Below the pieces are notes generated by a model that was not told the origin of the DNA, did not search any database, and worked only from the letters and a program-made list of their open reading frames with translations. Of a stretch of DNA of 64,000 nucleotides, positions 6,608-15,236 are shown one piece after another; the first letter of the stretch is position 1, and each line of letters starts with the position of its first letter. Source of the stretch: Aquabacterium sp. A3 (lineage in GTDB: Bacteria > Pseudomonadota > Gammaproteobacteria > Burkholderiales > Burkholderiaceae_C); the NCBI RefSeq assembly GCF_038069945.1, contig NZ_JBBPEV010000004.1, positions 1-64,000 on the forward strand, given 5' to 3'. A program made the translations under genes and the position numbers.

Positions 6608-7333
6608 ATGAAACGTGCACTCACCTCCGCCTTGATCGCCCTTGTGCTGCCCGGCATGGGTGGTTTGCTCTTGCCTGACGCACAAGCCCGTGATCTGCGG
6701 GCGGACGAACCTGACCGGCTCGCGCTGGTGTCGTGGGTTAGAACGCAAAACGCCTTGGGCGACTTGAATGATCAAACTGGCCAGGGCTGGTCGATCAGAC
6801 GGGTATGGTCAGACCATGATCAGGCCACCGTGTGCGCCGTGGCGGTGGACCGCCGAGGCGTCCCACAGTTGCGACAGGGGCGGATGTTGCTGAGCCGGGT
6901 TCACATGAGCCGCACCGACGCCGGCTGGCGTGTCCAGGACCAGGAACAATTGTGGATGCCCACCAGCACCGCCATGCGCACCCAGTGTCAACCCAAGGCC
7001 TCGGCAGCCTTCATGTTGGCCGCGCTCGATGAACTGGAGCGAACACCCCCAACCGCTGGCCCCACCGCCGGTGCCCCCCAGGGATGGGCGCCCGCAACGC
7101 CAGAACGCACGGGGCGCATCACCGCTCGGGGCCGCACCCTGCTGCATGCGCTGCCCGACCTGAGCAGCCGCCTGGGCAAGCACCTGGTGCAAGGCGATCG
7201 CGTGATGATCGAAGAGCAGCGGCCCGGATGGACCCAGGTGCGCTACACCCATCCCATCACCAAGGTGGTCACCGTCGGCTGGGTGCGCAGCCCACGCGTG
7301 GCTCAGACGTCCACGTCCACCTCGTTGCCATAA
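6608..7333 (+). CDS. exported SH3-domain protein
   Basis: 241 residues. A signal peptide (MKRALTSALIALVLPG, ending near AQA at about residue 25) is followed by a polar region with DQATVCAVAVDRRGVPQLRQ, a Pro/Ala/Gly linker (about 140-165) and a C-terminal bacterial SH3-type segment (RGRTLLHALPDLSSRLG, then LVQGDRVMIEEQRPGWTQVR). Such domains bind peptides or peptidoglycan in the envelope; the exact role is unknown. ATG 6608 is preferred over the upstream in-frame ATG 6575 because it gives a standard signal peptide. The last 31 bp overlap the end of convergent parE. Confidence 0.7.
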   Translation: MKRALTSALIALVLPGMGGLLLPDAQARDLRADEPDRLALVSWVRTQNALGDLNDQTGQGWSIRRVWSDHDQATVCAVAVDRRGVPQLRQGRMLLSRVHMSRTDAGWRVQDQEQLWMPTSTAMRTQCQPKASAAFMLAALDELERTPPTAGPTAGAPQGWAPATPERTGRITARGRTLLHALPDLSSRLGKHLVQGDRVMIEEQRPGWTQVRYTHPITKVVTVGWVRSPRVAQTSTSTSLP

Positions 7334-9318
7334 ACCTCCATCAGCTCACGACGTGAGGCGGCTTCGCCCTTGCCCATGAGCTTGTTGAAGGACGTGACCG
7401 TGGCATCAAACCCAGGCTCGCCATAGGCCACCGGCAGCAGTCGGCGGGTTTCGGGGTTGAGGGTGGTTTCCCACAACTGTTCGGCACTCATCTCGCCCAG
7501 GCCCTTGAACCGGCTGATCGTCCAGGCGTTTTCTCGGCAGCCCTCTTTGCGCAGCTTGTCGAGGATGGCGGTGAGCTCGCCCTCGTCCAGCGCATACATC
7601 TTGGCCGCTGGCTTCTTGCCGCGCGCCGGCGCATCCACCCGGTACAGCGGCGGGCGGGCAATGTACACGTGCCCCGCCTCCACCAGCTTGGGGAAGTGGC
7701 GGAAGAACAGCGTCAACAGCAGCACCTGGATGTGCGAACCATCCACGTCCGCATCTGACAGGATGCAGACCTTGCCGTAGCGCAGGCCGCTCAGGTCGGG
7801 CGTGTCGGTGGGGCCGTGCGGGTCCACGCCGATGGCCACCGAGATGTCGTGGATCTCGTTGTTCTTGAACAGCAGATCGCGCTCCACCTCCCAGGCGTTC
7901 AGCACCTTGCCGCGCAGGGGCAGGATGGCCTGGGTCTCTTTGTTGCGGCCCATCTTGGCAGAGCCACCGGCCGAGTCGCCCTCGACCAGAAACACCTCGT
8001 TGAACGCCAGGTCGCGGCTTTCGCAATCGGTGAGCTTGCCAGGCAGCACGGCCACGCCCGAGCTCTTTTTCTTCTCGATCTTCTGGCCGGCGCGCTGGCG
8101 GGCCTGCGCCTGTTTGATGACCAGCTCGGCCAGCCGTTTGCCGTGCTCCACGTGCTGGTTGAGCCACAGCTCCATGGCCGGCTTGACGAAGGTGCTGACC
8201 AGGCGCAGCGCATCGCGGCTGTTCAAACGCTCTTTGGTCTGGCCTTGAAATTGAGGGTCCAGCACCTTGGCGCTGAGCACAAAACTGGCCCGCCCGAACA
8301 CGTCATCGGGCATGAGCTTGACGCCCTTGGGCAGCAGCGCATGCATGTCGATGAAGCCCTTGACGGCGTTGAACAGCCCGTCTTTCAGGCCGGACTCGTG
8401 CGTGCCCCCGGCCACCGTGGGAATGAGGTTGACGTAGCTCTCGCGCACCGGGGCCAGGTCTTCAGTGAAGGCCACACACCAGGCCGCACCCTCGCCTTCG
8501 GCGAAGTTCTCGGTTTCGCCCTCGGTGGCGTACATCTCGCCTTCAAACAACGGAATGATGGGGTCAACCGGCAGCGTCTGGCTCAGGTAATCGCGCAGGC
8601 CGCCCTGGTACAGCCAGGTTTGCACCTCGGGCTCTTTGCCCGACTTCTCGATGGTCAGGGTGATGGTCACGCCGGGCATCAGCACGGCCTTGCTGCGCAG
8701 CATGTGCACCAACTCGCCCCGGGGCAGCTCGGCGCTTTCAAAGTACTTGGCATCAGGCCACACGCGCACGCTGGTGCCTTGCTTGCGATCGCCGCTGACC
8801 GCTGGGCGCACGGCCACGGGCTCCAGCACCTCGCCACCATGGCCAAACACCAGGGTGGCCACCTGCTTGTCGCGGCACACCGTGACCTGAAGGCGCGTGG
8901 ACAAGGCGTTGGTGACGCTCACGCCCACCCCATGCAAGCCACCCGAGAAGCTGTAAGCCCCTCCCGAGCCCTTGTCGAACTTGCCGCCCGCATGCAGCCG
9001 CGTGAACACGATTTCCACCACCGGCACGCCCTCTTCGGGGTGGATGCCAAAGGGAATGCCGCGCCCGTCGTCGTCCACACTGATGGAGCCATCGGTGTGC
9101 AAGGTCACGGCAATGCGTTTGCCATGACCCGCCAGCGCCTCGTCGGCCGCGTTGTCGATCACCTCCTGGATGATGTGCAGGGGGTTGTCGGTGCGGGTGT
9201 ACATGCCCGGGCGCTGCTTGACGGGCTCCAGGCCCTTGAGCACACGGATGGACGCCTCGCCATAGGCAGCGGGCTGGTTGGCGGACGGGTGGGGTTTGGT
9301 CGAAGGCTTCGAAGACAT
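7303..9318 (-). CDS. parE: DNA topoisomerase IV subunit B
   Basis: 671 residues, normal for ParE. The GHKL ATPase domain shows KQRPGMYT, QEVIDNAADEALAGHG (Asn/Glu of the ATP site) and GGLHGVGVSV. The TOPRIM domain shows LVEGDSAGGSA and LSDADVDGSHI, with the catalytic Glu and the DxD metal site. The IEKKKSSG segment and FKGLGEMSAEQLWETT near the end are typical of ParE rather than GyrB. With ParA/ParC (parC is not in the window) it decatenates daughter chromosomes. ATG 9318 is chosen; the frame extends 30 codons further upstream without a conserved sequence. Convergent with the SH3 protein, overlapping it by 31 bp. Confidence 0.96.
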   Translation of the reverse strand: MSSKPSTKPHPSANQPAAYGEASIRVLKGLEPVKQRPGMYTRTDNPLHIIQEVIDNAADEALAGHGKRIAVTLHTDGSISVDDDGRGIPFGIHPEEGVPVVEIVFTRLHAGGKFDKGSGGAYSFSGGLHGVGVSVTNALSTRLQVTVCRDKQVATLVFGHGGEVLEPVAVRPAVSGDRKQGTSVRVWPDAKYFESAELPRGELVHMLRSKAVLMPGVTITLTIEKSGKEPEVQTWLYQGGLRDYLSQTLPVDPIIPLFEGEMYATEGETENFAEGEGAAWCVAFTEDLAPVRESYVNLIPTVAGGTHESGLKDGLFNAVKGFIDMHALLPKGVKLMPDDVFGRASFVLSAKVLDPQFQGQTKERLNSRDALRLVSTFVKPAMELWLNQHVEHGKRLAELVIKQAQARQRAGQKIEKKKSSGVAVLPGKLTDCESRDLAFNEVFLVEGDSAGGSAKMGRNKETQAILPLRGKVLNAWEVERDLLFKNNEIHDISVAIGVDPHGPTDTPDLSGLRYGKVCILSDADVDGSHIQVLLLTLFFRHFPKLVEAGHVYIARPPLYRVDAPARGKKPAAKMYALDEGELTAILDKLRKEGCRENAWTISRFKGLGEMSAEQLWETTLNPETRRLLPVAYGEPGFDATVTSFNKLMGKGEAASRRELMEVYGNEVDVDV

Positions 9319-9438
9319 GGGCGGGATTCTAGAGAGTTCCAAAGTGATGGATTGCGGGTATTTCCTCACGGTATTTCTGCCCACAGCCACGCCGGTCTGA
9401 CATAACATCTGGGAAATTTTTCACGACAAGGTCAGATC

Positions 9439-10014
9439 ATGCGCGTGCAGACAACATTGGTGGGCTGGTGCCTGGCGTTGACCAGCCTGCTGGCCCATGC
9501 TGACACCGACTACACGCTGAGCACGCCCACGGCCTTGCCCTACACACGCATCGACGGCCATGCGGCACCCGGCAGCTTCACCGACACGGTGTCGTTCGCG
9601 CTGGACAGCACCTACGCAGGGTACGTGTGGCTGTTCCCCCGCCAGGACTGGCTGTTCAGTGGGCTGGACAACATCCAGGACGCCAGCCTCACCTTGCGCA
9701 ACGACAGCACAGGCGACACCTGGACCGGTCTGAATTTTGCCCAAGCCCAAGGCGGTGTCAGTTACCTGGACGTCCAGGCCCTGAACCTGGCGCTGGCCGG
9801 GCTGGACCCCAACAAATCGCTGTGGATTGCGGGCGATTTTGGTCCGGGGCAGTACTCGGCCTTCATCAGCGGCACGGCCACCGGGCTGAACGGTGGCACC
9901 TACGTCGCCAAGTTCAGCATGGCGCCGGCCATCCCGGAGCCAGCCACCCTCTGGCTCATGGGACTCGGCCTGGCGGCTTTGAGCGCCACCCAGGTGACGC
10001 GTCGGCGGGCCTGA
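9439..10014 (+). CDS. FxDxF-type PEP-CTERM protein (copy 1)
   Basis: 191 residues. A signal peptide ending near AHA (about residue 21) is followed by a beta-rich exported domain with FTDTVSF, which matches the FxDxF motif of a PEP-CTERM subfamily, and GTYVAKF before the tail. The C-terminus IPEPATLWLMGLGLAAL plus a basic RRRA end is an exosortase sorting signal. Paralogous to 10166-10735 in length and motif order. AAGG, eight bases before ATG 9439, is a plausible ribosome binding site. Divergent from parE. Such proteins are thought to be surface or extracellular-matrix components; this one has no assigned function. Confidence 0.85.
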   Translation: MRVQTTLVGWCLALTSLLAHADTDYTLSTPTALPYTRIDGHAAPGSFTDTVSFALDSTYAGYVWLFPRQDWLFSGLDNIQDASLTLRNDSTGDTWTGLNFAQAQGGVSYLDVQALNLALAGLDPNKSLWIAGDFGPGQYSAFISGTATGLNGGTYVAKFSMAPAIPEPATLWLMGLGLAALSATQVTRRRA

Positions 10015-10063
10015 CGCCCATCGGCCACGCAGGTTGGCCGCCCAAGCAGGCCAGGGGCGAGTG

Positions 10064-10103
10064 CACGCTGCCGCCCCCCCTGTCTTGAGGACGCGGCAGC
10101 GTG
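10064..10103. promoter_or_regulatory. 11-bp perfect inverted repeat between the PEP-CTERM paralogues
   Basis: CACGCTGCCGC (10064-10074) and GCGGCAGCGTG (10093-10103) are perfect complements separated by 18 bases. There is no T-run after it, so it may be a weak terminator or an mRNA-stabilising hairpin behind copy 1, or a protein-binding site before copy 2. Confidence 0.45.
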
Positions 10104-10165
10104 ACAAATGCACGCCAGGGGTATAGGATGAACCGACATTCCAAACTGTCCGGGAGTCCGCCCTC

Positions 10166-10735
10166 ATGCGCAAGCTGATCACCATCGCCGCCACAGCCCT
10201 CGCCCTTCAAAGCGCGTGGGCCAACAACACTTACACGGTTGAGGTGCCGACCGACGATCCCTACACCCGGATTGACGCCGGCACCGGCTATGGGGCCTTC
10301 ACCGACACGGTCAACTTCGAGCTGGACCAGCCCTACACCGGCCTGGTGTGGCTGCTGCCACGCAACGGTGGCCTGAACTTCCTGCTCGACAACATCAACG
10401 ACGCGTCGCTGACATTGCGCAATGACACCACTGGCCAGACCTGGCTGGGCGAGTCGTACGCCACCGCCGTGGGCAAGGTGTCGGCCTTCAATCTGCAGGC
10501 CTTGGCCCTGGACCTGGCCGGCTTTGATGTGAACAAGTCGCTGATCATCACGGGCGACTTTGACGCAGGCGATTACAGCGCGCTGATTTCTGGCAAGGCC
10601 ACTGGCCTGTTGGGTGGCACGTACGTGGCCAAGTTTGGCTTCACCCAGGCCATCCCTGAGCCCGGCACCTCGGCCTTGATGCTCTTGGGCCTGGCCGGCA
10701 TCGGGTTGCTGGCCTCCAGGCGCCGGACGCACTGA
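10166..10735 (+). CDS. FxDxF-type PEP-CTERM protein (copy 2)
   Basis: 189 residues, clearly a tandem duplicate of the previous gene: the same layout YTRIDAG, FTDTVNFEL, DNINDASLTLRND, GTYVAKF, then IPEPGTSALMLLGLAGIG and a basic tail. Signal peptide with cleavage near AWA (residue 19). The two copies have diverged in the middle but keep all motifs, suggesting both are functional. Its stop lies five bases before the end of convergent fliR. Confidence 0.87.
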   Translation: MRKLITIAATALALQSAWANNTYTVEVPTDDPYTRIDAGTGYGAFTDTVNFELDQPYTGLVWLLPRNGGLNFLLDNINDASLTLRNDTTGQTWLGESYATAVGKVSAFNLQALALDLAGFDVNKSLIITGDFDAGDYSALISGKATGLLGGTYVAKFGFTQAIPEPGTSALMLLGLAGIGLLASRRRTH

Positions 10736-10740
10736 CCGGC

Positions 10741-11502
10741 TCACTGAAACTGGGCCAGCATGCGCTCGATGGCCATGGTCAGGGGCGCTTGCATCAAGGG
10801 CAAGGTGAGCCACAGGCCGGTCAAACCGGCCGCCAAGGTGAGCGGAAAGCCCACTGAAAACACGTTCATCTGAGGCGACACCCTTGAGATGAGCCCCATG
10901 ACCATGTTGACCAGCAACAGCATGGCCACCACGGGCAAGGACACCCACACGCCCAACTTGAACAACTCGGTGCCCCACACCTGAGGCTGGATGGCCGACA
11001 GGAACGCCAGAGGCTCTGGCGCAATGGGAAACACCTTGAAGCTGTGCAACACCGCCCCCGTGAGCAGCAGGTGGCCGTTCATGACCACGAACAGCCACGA
11101 TGCCGTGGTGCCGTAAAATCGGCTGACGGACGTGACCTGACCGCCGGCCACCGGGTCAAAGAACATCGCGAAGTTCAGGCCCATCTGCAGGCCCACCAGT
11201 TCGCCAGCGTATTCGATGGCGGCAAACACCACGCGCGCGGCAAAGCCGATGGTCGCGCCAATCAACACCTGCTGCAAGATGACCATCAAGGCCTCGGCCG
11301 AATTGAGGTCAATGGCTGGCGCCTCAGGCAAGGCGGGTTGGGCGGCCACCACGATCAACAGGGCCAGCCCAACGCGCACGCGCCGCGGCACCATGCGCAT
11401 GGAAATCACCGGGGCGGTCGTGAACAGCCCCAGTACCCTGAAAAACGCCCACAGCCAGGGCGAGATCCACGCCAGTACCTGGGCTTCGCTGAAGCTGACC
11501 AT
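10741..11502 (-). CDS. fliR: flagellar export gate protein FliR
   Basis: 253 residues, normal for FliR. Multi-spanning inner-membrane protein of the type III export gate; it begins FSEAQVLAWISPWLWAFFRV and contains GLQMGLNFAMFFDP, a family signature. It forms the FliP5-FliQ4-FliR1 channel with the two genes before it. ATG 11502 lies 14 bp after fliQ; the frame is open further upstream inside fliQ but without conserved residues. Last gene of the fliL-R block, convergent with the PEP-CTERM gene. Confidence 0.93.
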   Translation of the reverse strand: MVSFSEAQVLAWISPWLWAFFRVLGLFTTAPVISMRMVPRRVRVGLALLIVVAAQPALPEAPAIDLNSAEALMVILQQVLIGATIGFAARVVFAAIEYAGELVGLQMGLNFAMFFDPVAGGQVTSVSRFYGTTASWLFVVMNGHLLLTGAVLHSFKVFPIAPEPLAFLSAIQPQVWGTELFKLGVWVSLPVVAMLLLVNMVMGLISRVSPQMNVFSVGFPLTLAAGLTGLWLTLPLMQAPLTMAIERMLAQFQ

Positions 11503-11516
11503 GCGTGTGGCCCGCC

Positions 11517-11786
11517 TCAGGTGACAACCTGGGGAATGGTTTGCAGCACCTGCCGGATGTAGTCCACCAGGGTGCTCAACATCCACGGCCCGGCAATGCC
11601 CAGGGTGGCGAAAGCGGCCAGCAGCTTGGGCACGAACGACAAGGTCTGTTCATGGATCTGCGTGGCGGCCTGAAACACGCTGACCACCAGGCCCACCGCC
11701 AGAACGACCAACAGGATTGGCACGCACACCGTCAGCAAGGTCAGCAGACCGTCTCGGGTCAGGGTCAGAACCTGTTGGGGATCCAT
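11517..11786 (-). CDS. fliQ: flagellar export gate protein FliQ
   Basis: 89 residues with two transmembrane helices, the standard FliQ size and layout. QQVLTLTRDGLLTLLTV opens the protein, and FQAATQIHEQTLSFVPK is the conserved cytoplasmic loop. Subunit of the FliPQR export gate. 25 bp separate it from fliP. Confidence 0.95.
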   Translation of the reverse strand: MDPQQVLTLTRDGLLTLLTVCVPILLVVLAVGLVVSVFQAATQIHEQTLSFVPKLLAAFATLGIAGPWMLSTLVDYIRQVLQTIPQVVT

Positions 11787-11811
11787 GGGGCACCTGTGGA
11801 ATGGGTGATGG

Positions 11812-12597
11812 TCACTGCGCGAAGCTGGCGGCCAGCGAACCCAGCAAGAGGTTCCAACCGTCGGCCAGGACGAACAGCATCAGCTTGAAGGGCAGCGCCA
11901 CCATCACAGGCGACAGCATCATCATCCCCAGGCTCATCAGCACGCTGGCCACGATCATGTCGATGACCAGGAAGGGAATGAAGATCAGAAACCCGATCTG
12001 GAAGGCTGATTTGAGCTCGCTGGTCACGAAGGCGGGCACCAGCACACGAAATGGCACTTCTTCGGCCTTGATGGCCGGATCGACCTTGGCCAGGCCCGCA
12101 AACAACTGCAGATCAGACTGCCGGGTTTGCTTGAGCATGAACTCGCGCATGGGCACCTGGCCACGCTCCAATGCCGTGGTGAAGTCGATCTGGTTGGCGG
12201 CAAAAGGCTGGTAGGCGTCTTTGTAGACGCGGTCCAGCGTGGGCCCCATCACAAAGAAGGTCAAAAACAGCGACAGGCCAATGATCACCTGATTGGGTGG
12301 CGCCGACGGCGTGCCCAGCGCCTGACGCATCAGGCTGAGCACGATGACGATGCGGGTGAAGCCCGTCATCATCAACAACAGCGCCGGCAGAAAGCTCAGC
12401 GCCGTGAAGAACAACAGCGTCTGGATGGGCACCGAATAGCTGTTGCCTGATGCGCCCTGCCCCACCAGCAATGGCAAGGTGGCCGGCCCGGCAGGGGCCG
12501 CTTGCGCCCAGGCCCCCATGGCGGCCGTCAAGGCCAGGAGGCCCACGGCCGACTTGGACGCGACGTTCATGCGACGAGACAGGCCACCCACGCTCAT
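11812..12597 (-). CDS. fliP: flagellar export gate protein FliP
   Basis: 261 residues. A cleavable signal (AMGAWAQA) precedes LPLLVGQ and the FliP core with [19 protein letters not shown] and [18 protein letters not shown], both family signatures, then [18 protein letters not shown] near the end. It forms most of the FliPQR pore. Start ATG 12597 is chosen because it overlaps the fliO stop as ATGA, the usual coupling in this operon; ATG 12570 is an alternative that would begin directly at the signal peptide. Confidence 0.94.
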   Translation of the reverse strand: MSVGGLSRRMNVASKSAVGLLALTAAMGAWAQAAPAGPATLPLLVGQGASGNSYSVPIQTLLFFTALSFLPALLLMMTGFTRIVIVLSLMRQALGTPSAPPNQVIIGLSLFLTFFVMGPTLDRVYKDAYQPFAANQIDFTTALERGQVPMREFMLKQTRQSDLQLFAGLAKVDPAIKAEEVPFRVLVPAFVTSELKSAFQIGFLIFIPFLVIDMIVASVLMSLGMMMLSPVMVALPFKLMLFVLADGWNLLLGSLAASFAQ

Positions 12598-12962
12598 GCC
12601 TGCTCCCCGGAGGTCTGACCGCGCTGACGCAACTGCCCCAGCACGTGGGCAAACCCGGCGGCCTGTGCTGGCGCCAGGTCCACCTCGGCCTGCGCCGGCA
12701 TCGTGTGCACGGTCTGTATGCTGTGAGGCGTGACGCCCAGCACCAGCCAGGTGCGGTGCTCGCCTTGGCCCACCTCCACCGTCACCAGGCGCTGCCCCTG
12801 GCCCAGCACGTGCTGACCGACGGTGCGCATCGTGGCCGCATCCGTCCTGGCCATCTGCCCGGCCACACCCGAGCGCTTGAGCACCCACAGGCTGATGGGG
12901 ATGAGGGCCAGCACGATCACGAACCACATGACCATGAGACCCAGTGAGGGCGACTGGCTCAT
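12594..12962 (-). CDS. fliO: flagellar assembly protein FliO
   Basis: 122 residues. One N-terminal transmembrane segment (about residues 8-27) is followed by a cytoplasmic domain with [20 protein letters not shown], which resembles the FliO core. FliO helps FliP assemble. Sequence conservation of this family is low, and the call rests largely on position between fliN and fliP. It abuts the fliN stop and overlaps fliP by 4 bp. Confidence 0.88.
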   Translation of the reverse strand: MSQSPSLGLMVMWFVIVLALIPISLWVLKRSGVAGQMARTDAATMRTVGQHVLGQGQRLVTVEVGQGEHRTWLVLGVTPHSIQTVHTMPAQAEVDLAPAQAAGFAHVLGQLRQRGQTSGEQA

Positions 12963-13451
12963 TCAGCCTCCCTTGCTGAGCCGGCGCATGCGCTCGGACG
13001 GCGTCACGATGTCGGTCAGGCGAATGCCGAACTTGTCGTTGACCACCACCACTTCGCCCTGGGCAATCAAAAAGCCGTTGACCAGCACGTCCATGGGCTC
13101 TCCGGCCAGTGCATCAAGCTCAACCACCGAACCTTGCGCCAGTTGCAGGATGTTCTTGATGGGGATGCGCGTGCGCCCCAGCTCCACCGTCAGCTGCACT
13201 GGAATGTCCAGGATCATGCTGATGTCATTGCCGGCATTCGTCGGCGAGGTGGGACCGAAATTGGCAAACGCGGCCGGTGTCATCTGAGGAGCCGCGTCGG
13301 TCACCTCCTGCGCCGTCTGCCCAGTGGCTGCGGCATCCCCACCACCCGTGGCCGAGGTTTGTTGCGCCAGTGCAGCCTCCCACTCGGCCGCCATCGCATC
13401 CTGCTCGGATGCCGCGCCTTCCGGCGGAAACTCGGGAGCGGTTTCAGACAT
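12963..13451 (-). CDS. fliN: flagellar motor switch protein FliN
   Basis: 162 residues: an acidic, Ala/Gln-rich N-terminal region (1-75), then the SpoA (FliN) domain with [20 protein letters not shown], the most conserved stretch of the family, and [15 protein letters not shown] near the end. It forms the bottom of the C-ring with FliM and FliG and docks the FliH-FliI complex. ATG 13451 is preceded by GGAG at a good distance; it overlaps fliM by 8 bp. Confidence 0.95.
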   Translation of the reverse strand: MSETAPEFPPEGAASEQDAMAAEWEAALAQQTSATGGGDAAATGQTAQEVTDAAPQMTPAAFANFGPTSPTNAGNDISMILDIPVQLTVELGRTRIPIKNILQLAQGSVVELDALAGEPMDVLVNGFLIAQGEVVVVNDKFGIRLTDIVTPSERMRRLSKGG

Positions 13452-14445
13452 GAGAATCTCCAAGCCAGCCGGTGTTGCCAGCAGTTAGCAGTTTTTCAAC
13501 GCGCAAGGCGTATTTGTTGTTCGACGTGCCGTAGTAGCAGTCAAAGACCGGCACACCATCGACCTTGGCCTGGATGATCTTGTCCAGGTCCAACTCGATG
13601 AAGTCGCCCGGCTTGAGGGCCAGCAGTTGTTCGACGGTGGCGGGTGCGTGGGCCAGTTCGGCCACCAGATCGACCTCGGCCGACTGGATCTGTTGCGTCA
13701 GCAGCTTCACCCAGCGTCGATCGGGTTCCGCCGAGTCGCCCTGGATCGACGAGAACAGGATGTCGCGGATGGGCTCGAGCGTGGCGTAGGGGATGCAGAT
13801 GTGGATGGTGCCGCTGGTGTCACCGATTTCCAGCGTGAACGAGCAGCACACCACGATCTCGGAGGGCGTGGCCACCGTGGCGAACTGGGGCTGCATCTCG
13901 GAGCGCTGGTAATCCAGCTCGACCGGGTAGATGCCATGCCAGCTCTTTTTGTACTCTTCGGACACCACGTCCACCAGGCGACGGATGATGCGTTGCTCGG
14001 TGGCTGAAAAATCACGGCCTTCGATGCGGGTGTGGAACTTGCCGGCTCCGCCAAACAGCGAGTCAATGACCGCAAACACCAAGGTGGGCTCGCACACCAC
14101 CAGGCCTGAGCCCCGCAAGGGCCGGATGGCCATGATGTTGAAGTTGGTGGGCACCACGATCTCACGCAAGAAGGCGCTGTACTTCTGCACCTTGATGCCA
14201 CCGACAGAGACCTCGGGCGATTTGCGAATCAGGTTGAACAAGCCCACGCGGATGTTGCGCGCAAAGCGTTCGTTGATGATCTCCATGGTGGGCATGCGCC
14301 CACGCACAATCCGCTCTTGCTGAGCCAGGTTGTAGTCGCGAATGCCCTCTTTGGGCGTGTCGTCCTGCTCGAGCTTCTGGCTTTCGCCAGTGATGCCCTG
14401 CAGGAGCGCATCGACTTCGTCTTGGGAGAGGATCTGCTGGTTCAT
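13444..14445 (-). CDS. fliM: flagellar motor switch protein FliM
   Basis: 333 residues, normal length. The N-terminal ILSQDEVDALLQG is the CheY-P binding peptide; the middle CheC-like domain contains GGAGKFHTRIEGRDFSATEQ (GGxG motif), and the C-terminal SpoA domain pairs with FliN. It controls rotation direction. Its end overlaps the fliN start. Confidence 0.97.
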   Translation of the reverse strand: MNQQILSQDEVDALLQGITGESQKLEQDDTPKEGIRDYNLAQQERIVRGRMPTMEIINERFARNIRVGLFNLIRKSPEVSVGGIKVQKYSAFLREIVVPTNFNIMAIRPLRGSGLVVCEPTLVFAVIDSLFGGAGKFHTRIEGRDFSATEQRIIRRLVDVVSEEYKKSWHGIYPVELDYQRSEMQPQFATVATPSEIVVCCSFTLEIGDTSGTIHICIPYATLEPIRDILFSSIQGDSAEPDRRWVKLLTQQIQSAEVDLVAELAHAPATVEQLLALKPGDFIELDLDKIIQAKVDGVPVFDCYYGTSNNKYALRVEKLLTAGNTGWLGDSHV

Positions 14446-14485
14446 CGTCGTCCGTTCTCACGCCACGTGACGTGTTGCTCCGAAC

Positions 14486-15097
14486 TCACTGAATGATGAA
14501 ATTGGCGTAGTGCACCTGAGTGATCGGGTTGTAGGACTCGACCTTCTTGCGCTTGCGCTTTTTCGTGGTCTCCTGCTCCTCTTCCTCCTCAGGGTCATCA
14601 ATCTCGTAGCCCATGGAACGGGCCGCCTCGCGGCCAATCTCATCGGCCAGCTTGATCTTGCCCTCGGTGCTCAAGAGCTCCGGCGCGGTCTTGTGGGCCA
14701 AGATGAGCAGAACGGCGTTACGAATGGCGGGCATGTACAGCTTGATTTCTTCGGCCACCTTGGGATCGTCGATCTGAAAGGTGATGCCCACCTGCGCAAA
14801 GCGCTCGGTGTCGCGGTCGGCCAGGTTCACCACGAAGGGGTCCAGGGGCACGAAGGTGGGCGGCGCTGCCGGCTCCTTCTCTTTGTGCGGGGGCGCCTTT
14901 CGCTTCACGGGCGCTTCGTCGGCGTATTCGTCGTCGGTGGCCTCGGCGTGATCGGCATTGCTCTTCATGAGCAGAAACGCGGCGGCGCCACCACCGATGA
15001 GCAACACCGCCACCAGGGCCACGATGATGATGATCAGTTTCTTCGAGCCCTTTTTGGGGGCTTCGCCTTCGGCCGCGGCAGGTGCTGCTGCTGACAT
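14486..15097 (-). CDS. fliL: flagellar basal-body stator-associated protein FliL
   Basis: 203 residues: a cytoplasmic N-terminus, one transmembrane helix (about 20-43: KKLIIIIVALVAVLLIGGG), a charged linker, then the periplasmic FliL domain (FVPLDPFVVNLADRD). It carries an unusual insertion near the C-terminus, where an acidic run (DDPEEEEEQE) is directly followed by a basic run (KKRKRKK) before the conserved ending HYANFIIQ. Most FliL proteins are nearer 160-180 residues. First gene of the fliL-R block; a 139-bp gap separates it from fliK. Confidence 0.93.
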   Translation of the reverse strand: MSAAAPAAAEGEAPKKGSKKLIIIIVALVAVLLIGGGAAAFLLMKSNADHAEATDDEYADEAPVKRKAPPHKEKEPAAPPTFVPLDPFVVNLADRDTERFAQVGITFQIDDPKVAEEIKLYMPAIRNAVLLILAHKTAPELLSTEGKIKLADEIGREAARSMGYEIDDPEEEEEQETTKKRKRKKVESYNPITQVHYANFIIQ

Positions 15098-15236
15098 GGT
15101 CCATCTCCAGTGTTTGCAAAGTCCGACGTGCCTGGGGGGTGTCGGCCCATGAAACCATTATTGGAAGTCAGCGCCGTCTTGATGGACGGATAAAGGATGT
15201 GAAATCCTTGTGATTCCGGAACGTGGTCACGCCGGA

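Noticed and set aside
7816..9405. Long + strand frame opposite parE
   Set aside because: Low-complexity His/Gln/Ala product with no motif; antisense shadow of a certain gene.
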